DNA of 36,537 nt, from contig JADLDL010000064.1 of assembly GCA_020846655.1 (NCBI GenBank), positions 1 through 36,537 of the forward strand, written 5' to 3'. The notes below the pieces were generated by a model. That model made no database searches and had not been told where the DNA came from. It worked only from the letters and a program-made list of their open reading frames with translations. Below, one piece after another: positions 1-6,384 of this stretch (positions within the stretch are counted from its first letter, which is position 1; the number at the start of each line of letters is the position of its first letter). The position numbers and the translations under genes were made by a program. This DNA comes from Saprospiraceae bacterium (lineage in GTDB: Bacteria > Bacteroidota > Bacteroidia > Chitinophagales > Saprospiraceae).

Positions 1-156
1 CACGGTATCGTCGAAGCCGTAAATGCCCGGAAAAACGGTCTCTTTGCGGCGGATTTTCTCAATCAGGTTGGCGCGGAGTTCTTCCTTGACGCTGCGGGCT
101 TCGTAGCCGCTGGCCTTCAGGCCGCCAAGGGTGTGGAGGTGACGAGGATCTTTCAT
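1..156 (-). CDS. AAA+ ATPase, magnesium chelatase subunit I / MoxR-like (N-terminus only)
   Basis: Only the first 52 codons lie in the window; the gene continues beyond base 1. The start is the ATG at 156-154. The visible peptide includes LGGLKASGYEARSVKEELR and then a segment ending FPGIYGFDDTV. This matches the N-terminal leader of Bacteroidota proteins annotated as magnesium chelatase subunit I or sigma-54-interacting ATPases, in which a glycine-containing aromatic segment precedes the Walker A region. The ATPase core is not visible, so the assignment rests on the leader alone. The gene begins 62 bp after the YihY gene on the same strand and may belong to the same transcript. In these bacteria such ATPases usually act as chaperone-like partners of VWA proteins rather than in chlorophyll synthesis (family knowledge). 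Confidence 0.65.
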   Translation of the reverse strand, partial: MKDPRHLHTLGGLKASGYEARSVKEELRANLIEKIRRKETVFPGIYGFDDTV

Positions 157-218
157 ACGGGAGGGGAAAACAGCCGGAGGGGGAAATTAGTTTTGGGTAA
201 CCGCAAAATAATGCCGAC

Positions 219-1196
219 TCAAGCCCCTTGTGCGGCTTTGGCCGCTTGCTCCTTTTCCATCCTTCTCAAATTGCGCAGCACGGCAATGCCGGCGTTCACT
301 TCAAAGCCGATGAGCAGGATCATACAGTTGAGTTGCAACCAGATCATAAGCACGATGAGGGTGCCGATGGAACCATACACTGTGTTGTAACTGCCAAAAT
401 TGTCGACATAAAAGGAAAATCCCCAGGAAATAATGATCGACAGCAGCGTGGCCAGCAGGGAGCCCGGATTGAAAAACGGAATGCGTGTGCGGGTAGCCGC
501 GCCGTAGCGGTAAATGGTGCTGAACCCCGTGTAAAACAGAATAATCACCACAATCCACCGGAAACTCCAGAACGCCAGTTTGGTGATCCAGGTGGCTTTG
601 ATGTAGTGAAATACAAAGTCGAGGATGATGTTGCCCAGGATCACAAAAACGACCGACCCCACCAGCACCAAACCGATCAGGAAGGTCAATTGAATGCCGA
701 TGAGCCGTTTTTCCAGGCCCGTACGCCGGCGAAACGTGTGCTCGTGGTCTTTTTCAAACCCTTTCATCATCGACAACATGCCGTTGGAAGCAAACCAAAT
801 GGCCAGTACAAAACCAAAGGACAACAAGCCGCTGCGCTGCCGCGTGGCGATATCCTGGATGGTGACAAACAGCGCGTCGCCCGCCGAGCCGGGCATCACC
901 TCGTCGATGGCCGCCCGCAACACCACGTCAAAATTGTTGTACAACGGCGTATAAGCCAACAGCGTAAACAACACAATGATGGAAGGAAAAAGCGACAGAA
1001 AAAAATCCCAGGCCATGCTGTTGGCGCGGGTCACGATGGTGTCGTCGCGGGTTTCTTTTTGGATAAAAACGATCAGGTTGTACAAGGGAATGCGCTTCAA
1101 GCCCGGCAAGGAGTGGGTCTTCGACCATTCCACCGCCGCCAGCCAGAGGGGGTGCTCCGGAAAATAACGAGTTGCGCGTTCGATAAACCGTTTCAA
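219..1196 (-). CDS. YihY/BrkB family inner-membrane protein
   Basis: This is a polytopic inner-membrane protein of the YihY/virulence factor BrkB (UPF0761) family, whose function is unsettled. After about 65 soluble residues there is the family core TRANSMAWDFFLSLFPSIIV and then about six hydrophobic helices, including the segments beginning GLLSFGFVLAIWFASNGML and IGIQLTFLIGLVLVGSVVF. It ends in a charged tail (RRMEKEQAAKAAQGA). I chose the TTG at 1196-1194 as start because it overlaps the TGA stop of the upstream thioesterase and gives the usual family N-terminus. An ATG at 1271 is in frame but would put 78 bp inside the thioesterase gene. It is probably translationally coupled to the thioesterase and arginine deiminase genes. 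The family call is firm; the exact start is not. Confidence 0.85.
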   Translation of the reverse strand: MKRFIERATRYFPEHPLWLAAVEWSKTHSLPGLKRIPLYNLIVFIQKETRDDTIVTRANSMAWDFFLSLFPSIIVLFTLLAYTPLYNNFDVVLRAAIDEVMPGSAGDALFVTIQDIATRQRSGLLSFGFVLAIWFASNGMLSMMKGFEKDHEHTFRRRTGLEKRLIGIQLTFLIGLVLVGSVVFVILGNIILDFVFHYIKATWITKLAFWSFRWIVVIILFYTGFSTIYRYGAATRTRIPFFNPGSLLATLLSIIISWGFSFYVDNFGSYNTVYGSIGTLIVLMIWLQLNCMILLIGFEVNAGIAVLRNLRRMEKEQAAKAAQGA

Positions 1197-1600
1197 AAGA
1201 AGGGTTGTAGTTTTTCCAGCAAATGAGCAGGCGCCGGCACCACCTTTTTGGCGGCAGCCGCAAAAAAACACAAGCGGACGGTGCCGGCGTTGATCAGTTT
1301 GCGTTTTTCATTAAAAATGTCACAATGAAACGTGATGTACTCGTCCGGCAGTTTGCGGATTTCGGTGTGCACCGTCAGCAAATCATCGTAAAACGCCGGC
1401 CGCACGAAACGCATGTCCAGGCTCACCACGGGCAGCCAAATGCCGTGTACCTCTTCCAGGTCCTTGTAGGTGAGGCCCAGCGAACGGATCGTTTCGACCC
1501 GGCCCACCTCAAAATACTCGGCATACCGGCCGTAGTAGAGGTAGCCCATCTGGTCCGTTTCTCCATACCGAACCCGGAGCTGCGTGTCGTGTGCGTACAT
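1193..1600 (-). CDS. Acyl-CoA thioesterase, 4HBT hotdog fold (YbgC/FadM-like)
   Basis: A 135-residue single hotdog domain, the normal size for the YbgC/FadM/4HBT thioesterases that hydrolyse acyl-CoA thioesters in the cytoplasm. The N-terminal signature RVRYGETDQMGYLYYGRYAE (about residues 9-28) carries the conserved Asp and the Y-x-x-Y-x-x-Y-x-x-Y/F pattern of the active-site helix. The following strands (LDMRFVRPAFYDDLL) are typical of the family. The start ATG lies one base after the TGA of the arginine deiminase gene (TGATATG), and the stop overlaps the probable TTG start of the YihY gene, so the three are almost certainly one operon. The chain-length preference cannot be read from the sequence. 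Confidence 0.9.
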   Translation of the reverse strand: MYAHDTQLRVRYGETDQMGYLYYGRYAEYFEVGRVETIRSLGLTYKDLEEVHGIWLPVVSLDMRFVRPAFYDDLLTVHTEIRKLPDEYITFHCDIFNEKRKLINAGTVRLCFFAAAAKKVVPAPAHLLEKLQPFF

Positions 1601-1601
1601 A

Positions 1602-2870
1602 TCAAATTTCTTCCCGTTCGATGGGGCAGGTCATGCAGTGGCTGCCGCCCCGGGCGCGGGATAATTCGTTGGATGGAATGGTGATGATGGTGTTTTCCAC
1701 TTTGTCAGGCGTGGTTTTGCCGTTGTCAAAATCGCGCAGCAGTTTTTCGGCGCCGATCACCTTGTAGCCAAAATCTTTGAAGGCTTTTTCGGTGATGGGG
1801 TTTCGGTCGTAGGTGACGGCTACGCCGGGTTTGAGGGCTACGAGGTTGCAGCCGTCGGTCCATTGTTCGCGTTCCTGGTAGGGGCTTTCCCCGCGACCGG
1901 CCCAGATGAACTCCATTTTGGGGTTCACTTCGGCCAGCAGGAAATCTTTGAGGCTGGGGTATTCCATCTCCTCGCCGTTGGAGCGGTACACGTCGACGTA
2001 GGAGCCCAGGCCGTCTTGCACGATTGGTTTGTAGCCCACCATGTGGTTGTGGTTGATCTGGGTAAATACCGTGTCGATGTGCATGTAGGTGCGCTCGGCG
2101 GGGATATTGACCTGCACGACGTTTTTGATGATGCCCCGGTCGAAGAGGTAGTTTTTGATCAGTTGGAAGGCGTAGTTGTTGGTGCGCTCGGAACAACCGA
2201 TGAGCAGGTAGTCTTTGTTGAGCACCATCACGTCGCCGCCTTCGATACTGATGGTTTCGCCTTTTTTGGAGGGCGGAAACTTGTCGACCCGGTTCAGGTT
2301 CACCGTTTTGCCGTCGGCTTTGAGGCGTCGGAACACGGGGTGGCTGCTGAAGATCAGCCGGGTGAGGAAGTTTTCGCGGAAGCGGGCTGTTTTGTTGGCC
2401 TTGGTGATGAGCACGTTTTCCTTGATGGTCACCGCGATGTCGCGGGTAAAAATCAGGTTGGGGATGGGGTCGAAGAGGATGCGGTCTTCGGGTTCGAGGT
2501 AGCCGGTGATGAGGGTGTCGGCGAGTTGTTCGGGCGAGAGGCCGGCCAGGCGCGGAATAAAGGAGTAGGGCAACTCCTCGAAGTCGGTGATTTTGTTAAT
2601 CACCTCGTATTTGCTTTCCTCGTCGCGGGTGCTTTCGGCCAGGAGGTCGCGCACTTCGAGCACGTTTTCTTTTCCCAAAAAGGCTTTGAGCACATTGATA
2701 AAAATATCGTGCTCGTCCTGCATGTTGGGCAGGTGCACGATATCGTCGAACAGGAGTTCGCCGGCGCGCTTGGGGGTAATACGGGCAATGCCCTCGTCCG
2801 GGCGGTGAACGATGACTTTTTTCAGGCGTCCGATTTCGGAATCGCAGTAAATGCGGCTGTTCGCGTCCAT
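1602..2870 (-). CDS. arcA: Arginine deiminase
   Basis: Converts L-arginine to citrulline and ammonia in the cytoplasm. The 422-residue product has the full guanidino-modifying-enzyme fold: an N-terminal DSEIGRLKKVIVHRPDEG, the FTRD motif (LIFTRDIAV), the EGGDVM substrate-binding motif, a HIDT histidine motif, and the C-terminal GGSHCMTCP with catalytic Cys412. All expected catalytic residues are present. The ATG at 2870 gives the usual family N-terminus. A TTG at 2915 would add 15 non-conserved residues and would lie almost at a predicted transcription start, because a promoter-like TACCTTCG sits on the minus strand at 2934-2927. No ornithine carbamoyltransferase or carbamate kinase gene adjoins it, so the complete ADI energy pathway is not encoded here. 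First gene of the operon with the thioesterase and YihY genes. Confidence 0.95.
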   Translation of the reverse strand: MDANSRIYCDSEIGRLKKVIVHRPDEGIARITPKRAGELLFDDIVHLPNMQDEHDIFINVLKAFLGKENVLEVRDLLAESTRDEESKYEVINKITDFEELPYSFIPRLAGLSPEQLADTLITGYLEPEDRILFDPIPNLIFTRDIAVTIKENVLITKANKTARFRENFLTRLIFSSHPVFRRLKADGKTVNLNRVDKFPPSKKGETISIEGGDVMVLNKDYLLIGCSERTNNYAFQLIKNYLFDRGIIKNVVQVNIPAERTYMHIDTVFTQINHNHMVGYKPIVQDGLGSYVDVYRSNGEEMEYPSLKDFLLAEVNPKMEFIWAGRGESPYQEREQWTDGCNLVALKPGVAVTYDRNPITEKAFKDFGYKVIGAEKLLRDFDNGKTTPDKVENTIITIPSNELSRARGGSHCMTCPIEREEI

Positions 2871-3098
2871 AGGTATATCCCGGAACTCCCGCTCCGGATC
2901 AGTTTGGTTAGGCAAAAAAACGGAGGCGAAGGTAGCAGGAAAAATTGTTTAGGCGCAAAATCAAAGTAAGGGAAACCGGCGAGCCTTTGTTCTTTCCGAA
3001 ACTGCAAAGCCTGCAAAAAATACCATCGAATTTTTACCTTTCCCGCACCAATACGCACTGCACCTTTCCCTTGTCGTACGAAATACTAACATGTCCTG

Positions 3099-4325
3099 AT
3101 GCAAAACTGGCAAATCAAACTCTCCCTGTTCCTCAACTACTTCGTCTTCGCCATCCTGCTCAACAGCGTCGGCACCGTCATTCTTCAGGTCCAAAACAAC
3201 TTCGGGGTCAGCCAGTCCGGCGCCTCGGTGCTGGAAGCCTTCAAAGACCTCAGCATTGCCGCCGTCTCGTTTCTGGTGTCGTCGTTCATCATTCGCATCG
3301 GCTACAAAAACGCCATGCTGATCGCCCTGGGCATCGTCACCGGCGCATGCCTGCTGATGCCACTGACCGCAAGTTTTGGGTCCACCCCATTGCTGTTTGC
3401 CGCCGTAGGCTCCAGTTTTGCATTGATCAAAATGTCGGTCTACAGCACGATCGGTCTGGTCACCAGCGACAAAAAAGAGCACATCAGCCTGATGAATTTC
3501 ATCGAGTCCTTTTTCATGGTGGGCATCCTGACGGGCTATTTTATTTTCAGTTCGTTTGTCGATAGCAACAACCCTCAGTCCACACAATGGCTGCAAGTGT
3601 ACTACCTGCTGGGCGCTATTTCGCTGGCCGCTTTCCTGCTCCTGCTCAGTGCTCCGCTCGACGAAAGTGCCGCCAAAAAAGAAGGCTCCGGCGCCTCGCT
3701 GGATGAATTTGGTGAGATGTTCCGCCTGATGGTGGCGCCGCTGGTGATCGTGTTTGTGGTTTGCGCCTTTTTTTACGTCCTGATCGAACAAAGCATCATG
3801 AGTTGGCTGCCCACCTACAACCAGCAGGTCCTGCAATTGCCTGCCGCCCTGAGCATCCAAATGGCCAGTATCCTGGCCGGCTCCACCGCTGTGGGCCGCT
3901 TTTTGGCGGGTGTTTTGTTAAAAAAACTGAACTGGTACCTCGTGCTCAGTTCCTGCCTGCTGCTGGCCGGTGCGCTGGTGCTCACCGCCATTCCCCTGGC
4001 CAAAGGTGTCGACGGGCGCGCCGTCACGGGCTGGGGCAATGCCCCCCTGGCCGTGTATGTGTTCCCGCTGATCGGCTTGCTCATCGCCCCTATTTACCCG
4101 GCGATCAATTCGCTGATCCTGAGTGCCTTGCCCACACAAAAACACGGCCTTATGTCGGGTCTGATCATCATCTTTTCGGCCCTGGGCGGTACCACCGGTT
4201 CCATCATCACCGGCTATATTTTTGAACATTACGGCGGCCAAAACGCCTTTTATTTCTCCCTGCTGCCCATCACAGTCCTGCTCGTAGCACTTTTCTTCTT
4301 CAAACGCCAGATGGAAAAAATATGA
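3099..4325 (+). CDS. MFS sugar transporter (FucP/TsgA-like), probable trehalose or glucose uptake
   Basis: A 408-residue, 12-helix major facilitator protein of the inner membrane with no cleavable signal. It opens with NWQIKLSLFLNYFVFAILLN and has a central charged loop (about residues 190-205, DESAAKKEGSG) dividing two six-helix halves. The helix IAPIYPAINSLILSALPT is typical of the FucP/GlcP/TsgA branch of sugar transporters. Its last codons overlap the trehalase start by four bases (ATGA), so the pair is translationally coupled and the natural inference is import of trehalose, or of a sugar handled with it. The substrate itself cannot be read from the sequence. A weak promoter-like TACCTTTC lies at 3035-3042 without a good upstream element. 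Confidence 0.85.
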   Translation: MQNWQIKLSLFLNYFVFAILLNSVGTVILQVQNNFGVSQSGASVLEAFKDLSIAAVSFLVSSFIIRIGYKNAMLIALGIVTGACLLMPLTASFGSTPLLFAAVGSSFALIKMSVYSTIGLVTSDKKEHISLMNFIESFFMVGILTGYFIFSSFVDSNNPQSTQWLQVYYLLGAISLAAFLLLLSAPLDESAAKKEGSGASLDEFGEMFRLMVAPLVIVFVVCAFFYVLIEQSIMSWLPTYNQQVLQLPAALSIQMASILAGSTAVGRFLAGVLLKKLNWYLVLSSCLLLAGALVLTAIPLAKGVDGRAVTGWGNAPLAVYVFPLIGLLIAPIYPAINSLILSALPTQKHGLMSGLIIIFSALGGTTGSIITGYIFEHYGGQNAFYFSLLPITVLLVALFFFKRQMEKI

Positions 4326-5806
4326 AACCCCGGTTTTTGATCGAAAGCCTGTCGCCACTCTACGAAGACGTCCAGTTGGCCGGCATTTTTCCCGATTCCA
4401 AATATTTCCCCGATTGCCGGCCCCGGGCCGCCGCCCAAAGCATTGTTGCGGCCTACCAGCGCGCCAAACAGGCGCCCGGCTTTGACCTGAAAACCTTTGT
4501 CGACACCCATTTTGACCCGCCCCATACGCCGGACACGCACTACGAATCGGCCGGTAAACCGCTCGCTTCTCACCTGCCGGCGCTCTGGGACGTACTGACC
4601 CGCCGCCCCGACAGCCTGGGCGGCACGCTTATTCCCTTGCCCTTCCCGTACATCGTGCCGGGCGGGCGCTTTCGCGAAGTTTACTACTGGGACAGTTATT
4701 TCACCATGCTGGGCCTCCAGGTGTCCGGCCGAAAAGACTTGATCCAGCACATGGTGGACAATTTTGCGTTCCTCATTGATACACTGGGTTTTATCCCCAA
4801 TGGCAACCGGACCTACTACCTGGGGCGTTCGCAGCCGCCCTTTTTTGTCCTGATGGTGGGCCTGCTGGCCGATCTGAAAGGGCCGGAAACCTGGATGCGT
4901 TACCGCCCCCAACTGGAAGCCGAATACCGGTTTTGGATGCAGGGTGCGCAAAAAAAGGCGCTGGACCAGCAGGCGCACCGCCGCATCGTCCGGCTCCCCG
5001 ACGGCAGCCTGCTCAACCGCTATTGGGATGACTCCGACGCGCCCCGCCCGGAAGCCTATGTCGAAGACCTGCACATCGCCCAACAGACCGGCTCCGCCGA
5101 TACCTGCCGCCACATCCGCGCTGCGGCCGAATCCGGCTGGGATTTCAGCAGCCGCTGGTTTGCCGACGGCCAGCACATGGAAACCATCCAGACCACCCAC
5201 CTGATTCCCGTCGACCTCAATTGCCTCCTGCTGGCCCTGGAAGAAGCGCTGGCCAAGATTTATGCGGCCGCCGGTGAACACGCGCAGGCCGGGAAATTTC
5301 AGGTTAAAGTTGCTCGCCGCCAATCGGCGATCCAACAGTATTGCTGGGACGAACAGAAAGGTTTCTTTTTTGATTTTCAGTTTCGGACGCAGGCTTTTTC
5401 CAACGAATGGACCCTGGCTGCTGTTTTTCCGCTGTTTTTCCGGGTCGCAACCGCCGATCAGGCTGCGCGGGTGGCCGCCCATTTGTCCGACAAATTTTTA
5501 TGCCCCGGCGGACTGCGCACCACCTGCAGCAGCACCGGCCAGCAATGGGACGCTCCCAACGGCTGGGCGCCCCTCCAATGGATCGCCTACCAGGGCCTTC
5601 GGCACGACGGCCACACCCAACTCGCCGGCGAAATCCGCCGCCGCTGGATGCACACCGCCGAACAAGTCTACGCCCGCACCGGAAAAATGATGGAAAAATA
5701 CAACGTCCTGGAACCCGAACTCAAGGCCGGCGGCGGCGAATACCCCAACCAGGATGGTTTCGGCTGGACCAACGGCGTTTATTTGCGGCTGTCTCGCGAA
5801 AAATGA
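4322..5806 (+). CDS. treF: Cytoplasmic alpha,alpha-trehalase, GH37
   Basis: Hydrolyses trehalose to two glucose molecules. Both GH37 signatures are present: PGGRFREVYYWDSY (about residues 110-123) and QWDAPNGWAP (about 407-416). By comparison with E. coli trehalases, the catalytic acid Asp lies in ESGWDFSSRW (about 272-281) and the catalytic base Glu in GGGEYPNQDGFGWTNG (about 470-485). There is no signal peptide, so the enzyme acts on imported trehalose in the cytoplasm, like TreF. At 494 residues it has the normal family length. The gene overlaps the upstream MFS transporter by 4 bp. The heptamer repeat element R1-A begins 7 bp after the stop codon. Confidence 0.95.
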   Translation: MKPRFLIESLSPLYEDVQLAGIFPDSKYFPDCRPRAAAQSIVAAYQRAKQAPGFDLKTFVDTHFDPPHTPDTHYESAGKPLASHLPALWDVLTRRPDSLGGTLIPLPFPYIVPGGRFREVYYWDSYFTMLGLQVSGRKDLIQHMVDNFAFLIDTLGFIPNGNRTYYLGRSQPPFFVLMVGLLADLKGPETWMRYRPQLEAEYRFWMQGAQKKALDQQAHRRIVRLPDGSLLNRYWDDSDAPRPEAYVEDLHIAQQTGSADTCRHIRAAAESGWDFSSRWFADGQHMETIQTTHLIPVDLNCLLLALEEALAKIYAAAGEHAQAGKFQVKVARRQSAIQQYCWDEQKGFFFDFQFRTQAFSNEWTLAAVFPLFFRVATADQAARVAAHLSDKFLCPGGLRTTCSSTGQQWDAPNGWAPLQWIAYQGLRHDGHTQLAGEIRRRWMHTAEQVYARTGKMMEKYNVLEPELKAGGGEYPNQDGFGWTNGVYLRLSREK

Positions 5807-5813
5807 TGGGTTT

Positions 5814-6025
5814 GTTTTTCGTGTTTCGGGGTGCGGGGTGCGTGTTTCGTGTTTCGAGGTGCGTGTTTCGTGTTTCGGGGTGCGGGTTTCGTGGTGCGGG
5901 GTGCACAAAATGGCTTGGAATTATACACCCTGATTTTACTTCTTGAGAAAAACATACTTCGAGCGCCCCGAAACACGCACCCCGCGCCCCGAAACACGCA
6001 CCACGCACCACGAAACACGAAAATC
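5814..6025. repeat. R1-A: heptamer-word inverted-repeat element with 58-bp core
   Basis: Left arm (5814-5904) is 13 consecutive 7-bp words, mostly GTGTTTC and GGGGTGC. The core (5905-5962) begins ACAAAATGGCTTGG and contains ACACCCTGATTTT and GAGAAAAACATACTT. Right arm (5963-6025) is nine words of the complementary type, mostly GAAACAC and GCACCCC/GCGCCCC/GCACCAC, the last one degenerate. The arms can pair into a long hairpin with the core in the loop. The core is about 83% identical to the core of R1-B in reverse orientation, and the long and short arms swap sides accordingly, so this is one defined element and not random low complexity. It follows the trehalase stop and abuts the S23 gene stop. 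Confidence 0.9.
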
Positions 6026-6377
6026 ACTTTTCCAAATAATTAATGTACCCGTTAATCAATTGGCGGCATTTGATGATTTTGGAAAGAATGGCAGACAGGG
6101 TTGGCTCGGCGATACAATTCAGCTCATGCGCAATCAGGATTTGGGTTTCCAACTCGAAGAGTGAGCCGCGGGCAGTATACATAAACTGTGCTTTGTCCTT
6201 GTTCGTACGGCGCCCACAACCTTCTGCAATATTGGAAGGAATAGAAACAGCGGCTCGGCGCAACTGACTGCTGAGCCCAAAAACTTTGTGCTTAGGAAAG
6301 GTTTCTGAAAATCGATAGGTAGCAATGGCTAATTGTTTTGCTTCCTTCCAAACATCCAATTCCTTATAATCCACCAT
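6024..6377 (-). CDS. Four-helix-bundle protein, S23 / 23S rRNA intervening-sequence family
   Basis: A 117-residue protein with the typical S23 pattern: the opening DYKELDVWKEAKQLAIATYR, the signature SSQLRRAAVSIPSNIAEGCGR, and then ARGSLFELETQILIAHEL. Family members fold as an antiparallel four-helix bundle and assemble as pentamers. They resemble the diversity-generating retroelement protein Avd, and some are encoded in 23S rRNA intervening sequences. No molecular function is established. Here the gene is not in rRNA. It lies between two R1 arrays: its stop codon overlaps the last degenerate heptamer of R1-A, and its start is 29 bp from the solo array at 6407. It is also more AT-rich than its neighbours, which together suggest a transferred or mobile unit. 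No reverse transcriptase or variable repeat is nearby. Confidence 0.92.
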   Translation of the reverse strand: MVDYKELDVWKEAKQLAIATYRFSETFPKHKVFGLSSQLRRAAVSIPSNIAEGCGRRTNKDKAQFMYTARGSLFELETQILIAHELNCIAEPTLSAILSKIIKCRQLINGYINYLEK

Positions 6378-6384
6378 AAAACAT

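Noticed and set aside
1602-2870. Arginine deiminase as part of an arginine fermentation operon
   Set aside because: Its neighbours are a thioesterase and a YihY protein; no carbamate kinase, ornithine carbamoyltransferase or antiporter gene is present.
5831-6043. Small proteins encoded by the R1 element (core reads QNGLELYTLI on one strand)
   Set aside because: The equivalent frame in R1-B has a stop directly after the core, there is no plausible start, and openness is explained by the word composition.
6024-6377. Diversity-generating retroelement with S23 as Avd
   Set aside because: The S23 fold resembles Avd, but there is no reverse transcriptase gene and no template/variable repeat pair in the window.
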